This document shows, one piece after another, positions 50,081 through 60,871 of a stretch of 64,000 nucleotides of DNA (the stretch's first letter is position 1; every line of letters starts with the position of its first letter). The DNA is from Nostoc sp. HK-01 (lineage in GTDB: Bacteria > Cyanobacteriota > Cyanobacteriia > Cyanobacteriales > Nostocaceae). Location: positions 5,939,001 to 6,003,000 of the forward strand of contig AP018318.1 of assembly GCA_003990705.1 (NCBI GenBank), written 5' to 3'. The notes beneath the pieces are model-generated. The model was not told where the DNA came from, searched no databases, and was given only the letters and a program-made list of their open reading frames with translations. Made by a program: the position numbers and the translations under genes.

Positions 50081-52789
50081 GTGAAGAATCAGGGAACTGC
50101 AATCAAAGTCACAAAAAAAGCCAGATTCTTCATTTTTAGTTTTAACTTTTTGATTGTTAATTGTTTAAGTAATTTTAATATTTTATCAGTTAGGGCAGCC
50201 AGTGAAGAACCTGTATTAACAGTAGTTCAGAGTACAGAAAACAGGCAGCAATGGACAGGAATTACTAAGCGCTTGCAAGCTATTGGGGTGAATTATTGTG
50301 TGGTTCCCTTATCAGCAGTTAGAAGTAGTGCAGATTGGGGCGATCGCCGCGTCTTATTTTTGCCCAACATCGAGACTTTAACCCCCGCCCAAGCGATCGC
50401 CTTAGAATCATGGGTTAGTAAAGGCGGTAAAGTCATCGCTAGTGGCCCTGTTGGTAGTTTATCAGCGCCGGGAGTGCGGCAGTTATTGCGATCGCTCCTT
50501 GGCAGTTATTGGGGCTTTGGGTTAGATGAAACACAACAACTGAAACCAGCCAAAACGCAGCCACCAAGATGGGCTAACCAAAGCGAACTATTTGGACAAG
50601 TTCGTGGTGGCGTAATTATTCCTGAAGGTGGAACTAGTCAAGCCACCGCCGTCTGGAATGCCCAAAATAATCCCGCCGCAGTTGTCAGTACAGAATGGTC
50701 TACCTTATTTGGCTGGCGTTGGGGAACAGATGCCGCCTCTAGTTTTGAGTTAGATAATGCTTGGTTAAAAGCTGCCATTAATCATCATCTAACAGCGCCA
50801 TCCCCAGGACAACAGAAAATCGCCGGGGCTGACTCCAACTGTTCCACCACAATTGCCACTGCTTCCTTAAATTCGCCATCTCCCATTACTCCTATCATTC
50901 CCATCATCACCCAAGCGCCATTAGTTCCCCGCACTTCTCGTTCATCTTCTCCAGAAGCTATTGATCAACTAGAACAAACAGTACGCTGGAATGTAGAACC
51001 CAATTCTAATCAGCCAATTGACGAAAAAGAAGCGATCGCCCTCCAGCAAGAATTAGAAAATTTAATTAGTCGGGTAGAAAGCGCCCATTTAGCCGCCTCA
51101 GTTCATGCAGCTAATTTAAATGAAGCCATCACCAGCAACCCCCAATCGCTCAAAGAAGAAGAGACGCGCGTCGCCTCTACCAGACCAGGATTATCTATTC
51201 CTAGTAAAGAACAAGCCATTGCCCAAGCGCGGCTAGTTGCCAAAAACATTCCCCAACTCATCGCCAATAAAAACTATGCCCTAGCGCGTCAACAATGGTT
51301 AGCCACCAGAACAAATTTGTGGAAACATTTTCCCACCAATCGCCGATTAGCCCCAGCAGAAATTCGGGCAGTTTGGTTAGATAGAGGCACAATTGTTCGG
51401 GCTGGTGGCGAAAAAAAATTAGCCGAAGTTTTTGACCGATTGGCACAGTCGGGCATTAACACAGTTTTTTTTGAAACTCTCAACGCCAGTTATCCTATTT
51501 ACCCCAGTCGAGTTGCACCCCAGCAAAATCCCCTAATTCGTGGCTGGAATCCTTTAGCTGTGGCGGTGAAATTAGCCCATGAACGAGACATGGAGTTACA
51601 CGCCTGGGTGTGGACTTTTGCCGCCGGGAACCAGCGCCACAACCAACTAATTAATGTTCATCCTGATTATCCAGGGCCAGTACTGGCGGCGCATCCAAAT
51701 TGGGCAAACTACGACAACAAAGGTAATACCATTCCCCCTGGTCAAACCAAACCATTTTTTGATCCAGCTAACCCAGAACTGCGTCAATATCTCTTGAAGC
51801 TGTTTGCGGAAATTGTCACCGAATATCAAGTAGATGGTTTACAGCTAGATTACATTCGCTATCCCTTCCAAGATCCCTTTGCCGGGCGGACTTATGGATA
51901 TGGTCAAGCGGCGAGAGTGCAATTTCAAAAGTTGACTGGTGTTGATCCGTTGACTATTTCGCCCACCCAAGGGGAGTTATGGCAAAAGTGGACAGAATTT
52001 CGTACCCAACAAGTAGATAGCTTTGTGGCCGAAGTCTCACAAATGGTGCGGCAAAAACGTGCAGATTTAATTTTGTCCGTGGCAGTATTTCCCTTACCAG
52101 AACGAGAACGCATTCAGAAACTCCAACAACATTGGGAAGTTTGGGCTAGACGAGGGGATATAGATGTGATTGTCCCTATGACTTATGCTCAAGATACTGC
52201 TCGTTTCCAACGCCTTGCCCAACCGTGGATAGCTTCTAGCCAGTTGGGTTCAACTTTGTTAGTGCCAGGAATTCGTTTACTGTCGTTACCGAATTTGGCA
52301 GCATTTGACCAATTACAGCTTATTCGGGACTTACCCGCCAGTGGTTATGCCCTGTTTGCAGCGGAGAATTTTAACAACGATTTGCTAAAAATCTTTACTA
52401 GCACTCAAGGTAAAGTGTCATCTGGGGCTGATGAACCGATTCCGCTGCGTCAACCTTTTCAAACCGCTGTGGTGCGTTATGAATTGCTAAAGCGAGAATG
52501 GCAATATGTGATCCAAAACGAGCTAGTGCAAATACCAGCAATTAAAATTACTGATTTTAACAACCAAATAGAAGTCGTAGAAAAAGCGTTAAATCAACTG
52601 GCCACTGCACCTTCTCCAGCAAAGTTACTCACAGCCAGAGCTTCTTTAACTCGATTTCAGTCGCAATTTCGCATTTGGATGCGGGAAACTGCCACAAATA
52701 ACCCTTATCAAGTCAAAGTTTGGGAAAATCGCCTGGCAACCATCGAAAGATTATTACGCTATGGCGAAAGGCGATCGCAACTACGCTAA
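50081..52789 (+). CDS. Secreted GHL10-type glycoside hydrolase with GATase-like N-terminal domain
   Basis: Exported or lipid-free envelope protein of 902 aa. A signal-like segment FFIFSFNFLIVNCLSNFNILSVRA precedes a Rossmann-like domain (about 42-245; VVPLSAVRSSADWGDRRVLFLPN, GGKVIASGPVGSLSAPG) resembling a glutamine-amidotransferase-like fold. A Pro/Ser-rich and helical linker follows (about 250-430). The GHL10 barrel (about 432-760) has EIRAVWLDRGTIVRAGG, NTVFFETLNASYPIYPS, ELHAWVWTFAAGN and VDGLQLDYIRYPF, where the Asp/Glu of this family lie. Probably cleaves a glycan in the cell wall or sheath. GTG start at 50081. The last about 110 residues are helical. Confidence 0.88.
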   Translation: MKNQGTAIKVTKKARFFIFSFNFLIVNCLSNFNILSVRAASEEPVLTVVQSTENRQQWTGITKRLQAIGVNYCVVPLSAVRSSADWGDRRVLFLPNIETLTPAQAIALESWVSKGGKVIASGPVGSLSAPGVRQLLRSLLGSYWGFGLDETQQLKPAKTQPPRWANQSELFGQVRGGVIIPEGGTSQATAVWNAQNNPAAVVSTEWSTLFGWRWGTDAASSFELDNAWLKAAINHHLTAPSPGQQKIAGADSNCSTTIATASLNSPSPITPIIPIITQAPLVPRTSRSSSPEAIDQLEQTVRWNVEPNSNQPIDEKEAIALQQELENLISRVESAHLAASVHAANLNEAITSNPQSLKEEETRVASTRPGLSIPSKEQAIAQARLVAKNIPQLIANKNYALARQQWLATRTNLWKHFPTNRRLAPAEIRAVWLDRGTIVRAGGEKKLAEVFDRLAQSGINTVFFETLNASYPIYPSRVAPQQNPLIRGWNPLAVAVKLAHERDMELHAWVWTFAAGNQRHNQLINVHPDYPGPVLAAHPNWANYDNKGNTIPPGQTKPFFDPANPELRQYLLKLFAEIVTEYQVDGLQLDYIRYPFQDPFAGRTYGYGQAARVQFQKLTGVDPLTISPTQGELWQKWTEFRTQQVDSFVAEVSQMVRQKRADLILSVAVFPLPERERIQKLQQHWEVWARRGDIDVIVPMTYAQDTARFQRLAQPWIASSQLGSTLLVPGIRLLSLPNLAAFDQLQLIRDLPASGYALFAAENFNNDLLKIFTSTQGKVSSGADEPIPLRQPFQTAVVRYELLKREWQYVIQNELVQIPAIKITDFNNQIEVVEKALNQLATAPSPAKLLTARASLTRFQSQFRIWMRETATNNPYQVKVWENRLATIERLLRYGERRSQLR

Positions 52790-53007
52790 GAGATATCGGC
52801 AAAGGGTATATATTCGACTGCACCCAGAGGGTGCAGGGGAGAATAACTATTGACCATTCACCCTTAACTCTTCACACAAAATTTACATTATACTTACAGT
52901 ATTTTTCATTAGGATAATATTATTAATTTACCAGCCAAATCCTTGAACATACTGGAAGAACATAAGTTGAGATAACTATTGATTGATGATAGCTATCGTG
53001 ATTATCT

Positions 53008-56000
53008 ATGTATACTCGACAACAAAATCTCTGGCTACAAAGCTTAGAGGCAGTAATTGATTTTTCGCCACTAACGGTTCAGCCGGAAGCAACAGTGTCA
53101 GAGGTAATCTCACTGATGGCAAAGTGTGGTGTCGATGTTTTGGTCGTGTCCGTTTCGCAGGTATTAGGATGGTTAACCGCACAAGATATATTCAAATTCT
53201 TAGCGTCAGGTATTGATGGCAAAACTACCAAAGTTACTGAAGTGATGCAAACTCCAGTAATTATGTTGAAAATCTCAGAATTTCAGAATATAACGTCAGT
53301 ATTATCACTGTTACGCCAGCATAAATTAAATATATTGCCAATTCTTGATGAAGCAGATCAACTAATTGGCACAGTTACTCCAAGCAGTATTTGTCAAGCA
53401 CTAGAGCAATCAGCGGAAAATTCCCCAAAAGAAGAGAGATTACGTTTACTAGAGTCGGCAGTGGTCAATGCTAACGACTCAATTTTAATCACCGAAGCCC
53501 ACATCTCAAACGGTCAAATAGAACCGCGGATAGTTTATGCCAATCGGGCATTTACTCAGATGACTGGTTACACACTAGAGGAAGTCATCGGCCAAACACC
53601 CCGCTTCTCTCACGGCGAAAAAACTTGTCGTGCCGAAATGAAAAGACTGTTTGCGGCTGTGCAAGCTGGCTTACCTATTAGAACCGAATTACTCAGCTAT
53701 CGCCAAGACGGCTCAACCTACTGGGTAGATATGAACTTAGTGCCGATTAAAAATGCTCAAGAACATATCACTCACTTTGTCGCCATACACCGCAACATTA
53801 CAGAGCGAAAACTGGCAGAAGCCGCCCTACAGTGGAACGAAGAATTATTCCGCCAATTGACCGAAAATCTGCCCCAAGCCTTTTATGTCTGGGATGGAAA
53901 TCAACAGGAATTGCATTATGTTAGCCCAGGTTATGAAAGAATTTGGGGGAGAAGTGGCGATCGCCTGATGAAAAATCCCCAATCATATTTTGCGGCAATT
54001 TGTCCTCCCGATCGCGATCGCGTAGTAGCAGCGTTTCAAAATTTATTAACAGGTCAATCTTTCGATGAAAGATATCAAATTGTGCGCCCTGATGGTGCAA
54101 TTCGCTGGATTTCTAGCAAAATCTTGCCGATCAAAAATGATCATGGACAAATTTATCGCTTCGTCGCTATAAATGTAGATGTGACTGAACGCATCCAAGC
54201 AGAAGCCGCCATGCACGAAAGCGAAAGACGATTCCGCGCAATTTTCAATGGAACATTTCAATTTTCTGGCTTACTCACCCCAGAAGGCAACTTACTAGAA
54301 GCGAACCAGACATTACTGGATTTTGGTGGACTGCAACCACAAGATGTTGTCGGTAGATTATTCTGGGAAACCCAATGGTGGATGATTTCTCCAGCAATCC
54401 AAAATCAATTAAAACAAGCAATTGCGATCGCCGCTAGGGGCGAATTTATTCGTTACGAAGTTGATATTCTCGGCGCTCACCAAACATTACGCACCATAGA
54501 TTTTTCCCTCAAACCCCTCAAAGATGAAACAGGCAAAATCGTCCTACTGATTAGCGAAGGGCGAGATATCACCGAACTTAAGCAAACACAAACAGCACTC
54601 AAGCAAGCCAACCAAGAATTAGAACAGCGCGTCGCCGAGCGAACCCAAGTCCTACAGCAAACAAATCAGCAATTATTAACAGAAATTGCCCAACGCCAAA
54701 TCGTCGAAGAGCAACTGCGGCAATCCCAAATTATGTTGCAATTAGTCATGGATACCATTCCTCAAGGTATTCTCTGGAAAGATTGCAATTCTGTAGTTTT
54801 GGGTTGTAATCGTAATTTTGCCAAATTGGTTGGTGTCGAAAAGCCAGAAGATATTATTGGGAAAACAGTTCATGATTTCTTAGCACATAAGTCAGAAGCA
54901 GACTTTCACCAAGAGTGTGATGCGAGAGTCATCGAGACAAATCAACCTGAACATCATCTGATTGCACCTCTGCGGCTAATCAATGGTAAACAAAGTTGGT
55001 TGGAAATTAGTAAAATCCCATTACATGATGTTGCAGGTAATGTAGTTGGACTCCTGGGTACAGTTGCAGATATTACCGAACGCCAACAAGTACAGGCAGA
55101 TTTAGAAAAAAGTGAAGAACGTTTTCGCTTCTTAGTTGAATCCATTCCCCAACAAGTATGGATAGGGGAGGCAAATGGTAACATCCAATACATTAACCAA
55201 AAAACTCTTGACTATCATGGCTGCGCTCCAGAGCAGGTTTTTGGTTGGGCATGGCAGCAATGGCTACATCCAGATGATTTACCCCAATGTTTAGCAGTGT
55301 GGGAAGCAGCTTTAGCTACAGGTCAACCGTTTGAAGGTGAGTTACGCTTACTCAGAGGTATTGATCACACCTATCGTTGGCATTTAGTCCGGGCAATCCC
55401 TTGGCGTGATCAAGCCGGGGAAATCCACACTTGGTTCGGCACAAATACAGACATTCATGATCGCGTTACCACCGAACTGGCGCTGAAACATAGCGAACAG
55501 CGCTTCCGTAACTTAGTTGAATCTAGCTACGATTTAATCTGGGAAGTTGATCAAAACTGTGCTTATACTTACGTTAGTCCGAAAATCCGCGACATTTTAG
55601 GTTACGAACCAGAAGCATTTTTAGGCAAAACACCCCTTGATTTCATGCCACCAGAGTTACATGAAACTCTAGCTCCCAGTTTTGCGGCAATTTTGACAGT
55701 ACCCCAACCATTTCAGTGCTTAGAAAACATTCAAGTCCATCAAGACGGACACTTAGTTCTGTTGGAAACTAGTGGAGTGCCAATATTTGATCAAGACGGC
55801 AAATTTACTGGTTATCGTGGCACAAATCGAGATATTACCGAACGCAAACAAGCAGAGACGGCATTAAAAGAAACTCAACAGCAACTACAGGCAATTTTAG
55901 ATTACTCCGCAGCGGCGATTTATGTAGTTGATACAGACAATAGATTTCTCTTAATTAACCGTTATGTTGCTCAACTACTCAACATAACCCAAGAGCAAAT

Positions 56001-58101
56001 CATCGGTAAAAGCATTTACGAGCTATGGACGCAAGAGATTGCTGATAAGTTTGCGGTGAATAATCATCAGGTAATTACTCATGGGGTGCCAATCAAAGTT
56101 GAAGAAGTTGTACCTCTTGAGGACAAGTTACACACCTACTTTTCTGTCAAGTTTCCCTTAAAAGATGCCCAAGGCGTAACGTACGCTGTCTGCGGTCTGT
56201 CTACCGACATTACCGATCGCAAATTGGCAGAAGAATCTTTAACTCGCTTTCATAAAGCGATTGAAAGTACCAGTGATGCTATTTGCATGACAGATGGAAC
56301 AGGTAAAGTAACTTATGTTAATTCTGGGTTTACTGAAATATATGGATACACATTAGAAGAATATCTGGCAGCTGGAGGAGCAATTAGTATCTTCAAGTAT
56401 CAGGCAGAGCTAAACACAGTATTAACCATAATTGGAAATGGTGACTCATGGCGTGGTGAAGTGACAATGCAAGCTCGTAATGGGCGGCTATTACAAGTTT
56501 ATTTACGTGCTAACGCTATGAAAGATGCTACTGGTAGAATTATAGGGTTAGTTGCCATCCATACTGATATTACACCCAGAAAACAGGCAGAAGAAGGTTT
56601 AAGACTACGCGATCGCGCGATCGCCGCCAGCAGTAATGGCATTATCATTGCCGATGCCAGCATTCCCAACGGCCCAATTATTTATGTGAATCCTGCCTTT
56701 GAACACATGACAGGCTATAGTGCAGCCGAAGTCATCGGCACCAGCTTTCGGTTATTCCAACGCGCAGACATTGAACAATCTGGTTTACAAGAACTGAATG
56801 CAGCAATGCAAGCAGGCAGAGACTGTACTGTAACTCTGCGAAACTATCGGAAAAATGGCAGCCTATGGTGGAATGAACTGAATATTTCTCCTGTGTATGA
56901 TACTGAAGGCATACTCACTCATTACATCGGCATTCAAACCGATATTACTGAGCGTAAACAAACAGAAACTGCTTTACTCGTCAGTCAACAGCGATTGCAA
57001 TACTTACTTTCTTCCAGTCCAGCAGTTATCTATACAAGTAAAGTTGGCGAAGACTTTGGCACTACCTTTGTTAGTAACAACATTAGCACTATCACTGGTT
57101 ACCAACCACAAGATTTCACAGAGGATGCCAACTTTCGGGCGCATCATATCCACCCAGAAGATGTACTTAATGTTTTTGCCGAACTCAGCCAAATATTGCA
57201 GCAAGAATATTACAGTTTAGAATACCGCTTTCTCCACAAAAACGGAACTTACCGCTGGGTATCTGACCAAGGTAAACTAGTCCGAGATGATACTGGCAAC
57301 CCAGTGGAAATGGTAGGTTACTTAGCAGATATTACACAGCGTAAGCAATTAGAACAAGAACTCAGAATAGCTCTAGAGAAAGAAAAAGAACTGAATGAAC
57401 TAAAATCTCGGTTTGTTTCCATGACTTCTCATGAATTTCGCACACCGCTGAGTACGATTCTTTCTTCTTCAGAATTGCTGGAACATTATCGTTACAAATG
57501 GACAGAAGAAAAACAAATTACCCACCTGCATCGAATTCAAGCAGCAGTAAAGCGGATAAACGAGATGTTGAATGATGTTTTAGTCATTGGTAAAGCAGAA
57601 GCAGGAAAACTTGAATATCGACCCACTGCTTTTGATTTGGTTGCCTACTGTACTCACATCATCGAAGAAGCGCAACTAAATCAAAATAATCGCTGCTGCA
57701 TTTATTTTAGTAGTCAATATTCATCTATATCATGCTGTATGGATGAAAAATTGCTTGGGCATATTCTCCATAATTTACTCTCGAATGCAATTAAATATTC
57801 TCCTGAAGGAAGTACTGTTAAATTAACCCTTGCTTGTGAACATGGACAAGCAATATTAGAAATTCAAGACCGAGGTATTGGTATTCCGCCAGAAGACTTA
57901 CCACATTTGTTTGAGTCTTTTCATCGTGCTAAAAATGTGGGAAATATACTAGGAACTGGATTAGGACTGGCAATTGTAAAAAAGTGTATAGATATACACC
58001 AAGGGATAATTACTGTCACCAGTTCATTAGGAGTTGGCACTACCTTTACCGTAACTCTGCCATTAAATAGCGCAATGCAAATCGAGGGAAATAATGATTA
58101 A
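53008..58101 (+). CDS. CBS-pair plus ten-PAS sensor histidine kinase
   Basis: Very large cytoplasmic-looking sensor, 1697 aa, no obvious membrane helix. Residues about 10-135 are a CBS domain pair ([26 protein letters not shown] ... [18 protein letters not shown]). Ten PAS/PAC units follow, each opening with a phrase like [14 protein letters not shown] or [16 protein letters not shown] and most closing with DITERK; a coiled coil ([21 protein letters not shown]) separates the third and fourth. The kinase has the phospho-His in [14 protein letters not shown] box [13 protein letters not shown]1 [10 protein letters not shown] and G2 [10 protein letters not shown], all intact. There is no receiver; the next gene overlaps by 8 bp and encodes one. 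Confidence 0.94.
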   Translation: MYTRQQNLWLQSLEAVIDFSPLTVQPEATVSEVISLMAKCGVDVLVVSVSQVLGWLTAQDIFKFLASGIDGKTTKVTEVMQTPVIMLKISEFQNITSVLSLLRQHKLNILPILDEADQLIGTVTPSSICQALEQSAENSPKEERLRLLESAVVNANDSILITEAHISNGQIEPRIVYANRAFTQMTGYTLEEVIGQTPRFSHGEKTCRAEMKRLFAAVQAGLPIRTELLSYRQDGSTYWVDMNLVPIKNAQEHITHFVAIHRNITERKLAEAALQWNEELFRQLTENLPQAFYVWDGNQQELHYVSPGYERIWGRSGDRLMKNPQSYFAAICPPDRDRVVAAFQNLLTGQSFDERYQIVRPDGAIRWISSKILPIKNDHGQIYRFVAINVDVTERIQAEAAMHESERRFRAIFNGTFQFSGLLTPEGNLLEANQTLLDFGGLQPQDVVGRLFWETQWWMISPAIQNQLKQAIAIAARGEFIRYEVDILGAHQTLRTIDFSLKPLKDETGKIVLLISEGRDITELKQTQTALKQANQELEQRVAERTQVLQQTNQQLLTEIAQRQIVEEQLRQSQIMLQLVMDTIPQGILWKDCNSVVLGCNRNFAKLVGVEKPEDIIGKTVHDFLAHKSEADFHQECDARVIETNQPEHHLIAPLRLINGKQSWLEISKIPLHDVAGNVVGLLGTVADITERQQVQADLEKSEERFRFLVESIPQQVWIGEANGNIQYINQKTLDYHGCAPEQVFGWAWQQWLHPDDLPQCLAVWEAALATGQPFEGELRLLRGIDHTYRWHLVRAIPWRDQAGEIHTWFGTNTDIHDRVTTELALKHSEQRFRNLVESSYDLIWEVDQNCAYTYVSPKIRDILGYEPEAFLGKTPLDFMPPELHETLAPSFAAILTVPQPFQCLENIQVHQDGHLVLLETSGVPIFDQDGKFTGYRGTNRDITERKQAETALKETQQQLQAILDYSAAAIYVVDTDNRFLLINRYVAQLLNITQEQIIGKSIYELWTQEIADKFAVNNHQVITHGVPIKVEEVVPLEDKLHTYFSVKFPLKDAQGVTYAVCGLSTDITDRKLAEESLTRFHKAIESTSDAICMTDGTGKVTYVNSGFTEIYGYTLEEYLAAGGAISIFKYQAELNTVLTIIGNGDSWRGEVTMQARNGRLLQVYLRANAMKDATGRIIGLVAIHTDITPRKQAEEGLRLRDRAIAASSNGIIIADASIPNGPIIYVNPAFEHMTGYSAAEVIGTSFRLFQRADIEQSGLQELNAAMQAGRDCTVTLRNYRKNGSLWWNELNISPVYDTEGILTHYIGIQTDITERKQTETALLVSQQRLQYLLSSSPAVIYTSKVGEDFGTTFVSNNISTITGYQPQDFTEDANFRAHHIHPEDVLNVFAELSQILQQEYYSLEYRFLHKNGTYRWVSDQGKLVRDDTGNPVEMVGYLADITQRKQLEQELRIALEKEKELNELKSRFVSMTSHEFRTPLSTILSSSELLEHYRYKWTEEKQITHLHRIQAAVKRINEMLNDVLVIGKAEAGKLEYRPTAFDLVAYCTHIIEEAQLNQNNRCCIYFSSQYSSISCCMDEKLLGHILHNLLSNAIKYSPEGSTVKLTLACEHGQAILEIQDRGIGIPPEDLPHLFESFHRAKNVGNILGTGLGLAIVKKCIDIHQGIITVTSSLGVGTTFTVTLPLNSAMQIEGNND

Positions 58102-59308
58102 AATTCTAGTAATTGAAGACGAAGAATCTGTGCGGGAAAACCTTTTAGATTTGTTAGAGGCAGAGGATTTTGAGACCATTGCTGCTGCTAATGGTAGAAC
58201 AGGTGTAGATTTAGCATTTGCAGAGTCTCCAGACTTAATTCTATGCGACATGATGATGCCAGAAGTTGATGGATATGGAGTTTTGACAGCATTACGACAA
58301 GACCCATTAACAGCCACAATTCCATTTATTTTTCTCACAGCCAAATCAGCTAAATCTGATTTTCGGCAAGGGATGGATATGGGTGCAGACGACTATCTAA
58401 CTAAGCCATTTACACGAGCGGAATTATTAGGTGCAATTATGAACCGCTTAGAAAGGCAGGCTATTTTAAAAAAGTATTTATCTAGTCCGACAATAGTAGC
58501 TAAAACTGTATCACCCAAAATTCAGTTATTAGAAATGAATTTGCAACGGGTAGTTCAACAAAAAAAATTTCAAGAATTTGAAATTTTTTATCAACCAATA
58601 GTTGATATCGCTTCTGGTCAAATCATTGCGGCTGAAAGTTTATTACGTTGGCAAAGTCCAGAATTAGGTTTAGTTACTCCCACAGAATTCATACCTATTG
58701 CTGAATCTACAGGTTTAATTGTACCTATTGATCAATGGGTATTACAAAATGTTTGCCAACAAATTAAAATTTGGCATGATGTGGGAATTGCTTATTTAAC
58801 TATGACTGTAAACTTATCAGTGATGGAATTTTATCAGCCAGATTTACTCAACAAAATTAATGATTTCTTAAAAAGAAATAAACTCGAACCACAATATTTA
58901 GAAATAGAACTAACTGAAAGTATGATTATGCAAGATATCAATAGTGCGATCGCCACTATGAATAAATTAAAATCTTTAGGTTTAAAAATCGCTATTGATG
59001 ATTTTGGCACAGGTTATTCCTCGCTCATTTATCTCAAAAATTTACCAATTAATACTTTAAAAATTGACCGTTATTTTATTCATAACGTAGCTGTTGATCA
59101 TCAGAAATCTGCTATTACTAAAGCTTTAATTGAAATGGCGCATAACCTAAATATGCGAGTAGTAGCTGAAGGAGTAGAAACAGAAGAAGAATTACATTTT
59201 TTGCGTGAATATCAATGTGATTCTATGCAAGGATTTTTATTCAGTCGTCCATTACCAGCAGCAGAATTTGAAAACTTTTTGTGGAGTAATAGACATTTAT
59301 ATATATAA
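58094..59308 (+). CDS. Response regulator with EAL (c-di-GMP phosphodiesterase) domain
   Basis: REC domain (1-120): acidic pair EDEE, phospho-Asp in [13 protein letters not shown], Thr/Ser in FLTAKS, Lys in ADDYLTKPF. After a helical linker the EAL domain (about 155-400) has the motif as ESLLRW (E-x-L-x-R), then [26 protein letters not shown] and [11 protein letters not shown], so the metal and catalytic residues look complete and it should hydrolyse c-di-GMP. It overlaps the large kinase gene by 8 bp, which makes it the likely phosphorylation target. Confidence 0.94.
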   Translation: MIKILVIEDEESVRENLLDLLEAEDFETIAAANGRTGVDLAFAESPDLILCDMMMPEVDGYGVLTALRQDPLTATIPFIFLTAKSAKSDFRQGMDMGADDYLTKPFTRAELLGAIMNRLERQAILKKYLSSPTIVAKTVSPKIQLLEMNLQRVVQQKKFQEFEIFYQPIVDIASGQIIAAESLLRWQSPELGLVTPTEFIPIAESTGLIVPIDQWVLQNVCQQIKIWHDVGIAYLTMTVNLSVMEFYQPDLLNKINDFLKRNKLEPQYLEIELTESMIMQDINSAIATMNKLKSLGLKIAIDDFGTGYSSLIYLKNLPINTLKIDRYFIHNVAVDHQKSAITKALIEMAHNLNMRVVAEGVETEEELHFLREYQCDSMQGFLFSRPLPAAEFENFLWSNRHLYI

Positions 59309-59484
59309 ATTTATGCAAATTTTATAATCGACATTTTTACTACATAAAAATTTTGTATTTATCAGAGAAAGATAAATATATAATTCTATTGTTAAATTAA
59401 GATTTGCTGATACCAATCTTATTCATAAAATCTTGTTACGAGATATTTTTAAAATTTTATATTTACTGAACTTTAATCAAGTAT

Positions 59485-60645
59485 ATGAATAAAATATTAG
59501 TGATTGAAGATGATTTAAATGTACGCCAAAACCTGATAGATTTACTTTATGCTGAAAATTTTAATGTCATCACTGCCGAAAATGGTTACTTTGGTTTGCA
59601 GTTAGCACAAACAGAAATTCCTGACTTGATAATTTGTGATGTAATGATGCCAGAATTAGATGGTTATGAAGTCCTCAAAGAGTTACGTCAAAACCCTAAA
59701 ACTGCAATTATTCCCTTCATTTTTTTAACCGCTAAATCAGAAAAGAATGACTTTCGCAGAGGTATGGATTTAGGTGCGGATGATTATATTGTGAAACCTT
59801 TTTCTCGGTCAGAATTATTAGCAGCAATTACCTGTCGCTTAGAAAAACAAACGGTAATTTATCAACAAACTCAAGAAAAACTAGATAAATTGCGTACTAG
59901 CATTACTCTGTCATTACCTCACGAATTACGCACACCGCTAAATGGCATTTTAGGTTTCTCTCAAATTCTCATGGAAGAAAGTGCATTGCTAGATGCAGAA
60001 TCTATCAAAGAAATGGCAGAATTTATCCATCAATCAAGTCAGCGTTTATTTCATTTAATTCAAAAGTTTTTACTATATGCAGAACTCGAAATTATTGCCA
60101 CAGATCCGCAGCGTGTCCAAGAAATTCAAAACCAATCAACGGAATTTCCCACACCAGACCTAACTAATTTGATGATAGAAAAAGCAAAAAATGCTGATAG
60201 AGAAGATGATATCCAAATAGATTTATCACCATGCAATGTCAAGATTGCTGCTAAAAAAATTACGAAAATAGCTGAAGAATTACTAGATAATGCTTTAAAA
60301 TTCTCTCCCAGCGGTACGCCGATTAAAATTACAGCTAGGGCTACCAATAATACTTTTAGTTTATCTTTTTGCGATCGCGGTCGAGGTATGAGCCGAGAGC
60401 AAATTGCCGAGTTAGGTGCTTATCGGCAATTTGAGCGCAAACTCCATGAACAACAAGGCTCAGGATTAGGCTTAATTATCGCTAAAAAATTAGTAGAATT
60501 ACACGACGGCACTCTCAAAATTGAAAGTAAGCCCCAAGACAAAACTGTTGTGACTGTGACACTTCCCTGTAGCACTCAAGAAGCATCACCAGATCATTAC
60601 TCAGTACTGGCTGAACGCCCCGCTACCGCTAACAGCACTCAGTAA
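59485..60645 (+). CDS. Receiver-histidine kinase (REC-HisKA-HATPase)
   Basis: 386 aa with an N-terminal receiver (phospho-Asp in LIICDVMMPELDGYE, Lys in ADDYIVKPF) closely similar to that of the previous gene, a sign of duplication. The kinase half has the His in SLPHELRTPLNG, N box ELLDNALKFSPSG, G1 FCDRGRGM and G2 GSGLGLIIAKKL. It may be an intermediate in the same relay, receiving phosphate from the ten-PAS kinase. The last 15 residues (YSVLAERPATANSTQ) are encoded by a dispersed repeat also present at 44791, so the native end was probably replaced or extended. Confidence 0.93.
   Translation: MNKILVIEDDLNVRQNLIDLLYAENFNVITAENGYFGLQLAQTEIPDLIICDVMMPELDGYEVLKELRQNPKTAIIPFIFLTAKSEKNDFRRGMDLGADDYIVKPFSRSELLAAITCRLEKQTVIYQQTQEKLDKLRTSITLSLPHELRTPLNGILGFSQILMEESALLDAESIKEMAEFIHQSSQRLFHLIQKFLLYAELEIIATDPQRVQEIQNQSTEFPTPDLTNLMIEKAKNADREDDIQIDLSPCNVKIAAKKITKIAEELLDNALKFSPSGTPIKITARATNNTFSLSFCDRGRGMSREQIAELGAYRQFERKLHEQQGSGLGLIIAKKLVELHDGTLKIESKPQDKTVVTVTLPCSTQEASPDHYSVLAERPATANSTQ
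60600..60644. repeat. Interspersed repeat, copy 2, inside the end of a kinase gene
   Basis: 45 bp near-identical to 44791-44834, differing by a few bases and one indel. It supplies the final codons of the upstream receiver-kinase gene and almost reaches its TAA. Confidence 0.8.
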
Positions 60646-60678
60646 CTCAAACATAACTCAGCACTTAAATAAAAGCTT

Positions 60679-60722
60679 GGGCATTGTTCAATAAGCGTTA
60701 GCTTCTTTGGACAATGCCTTCA
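60679..60722 (+). terminator. Probable terminator after the receiver-kinase gene
   Basis: Stem GGCATTGT (60680-60687) / ACAATGCC (60711-60718) with a 23-nt loop, followed by TT only, so weak as an intrinsic terminator. Confidence 0.45.
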
Positions 60723-60815
60723 GCTAGTTGGGTATGTAGATTTGGCTGACTCGAATACTATTATGTCTAGCCGATGTATGAATTGATGTTGGGGTTTTTG
60801 TCAAAGTTAGCGTAT

Positions 60816-60860
60816 AACTTGTATAAGTTGTATACAAATAAGCAATTTTATACAAAGTTC
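60816..60860 (+). promoter_or_regulatory. Palindromic candidate operator in front of the HTH-NACHT gene
   Basis: AACTT-GTAT-AAGTT (60816-60829) and the perfect palindrome TTGTATACAA (60828-60837) overlap, with a further half-like TTATACAAA at about 60848. They lie 35-55 bp before the ATG of a protein that starts with a helix-turn-helix, so self-regulation is a reasonable guess. Confidence 0.45.
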
Positions 60861-60871
60861 GGTAGCAGAGT

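Noticed and set aside
56897-57220. 107 aa frame inside the ten-PAS kinase
   Set aside because: Alternate frame in a well-supported coding region, no start context.
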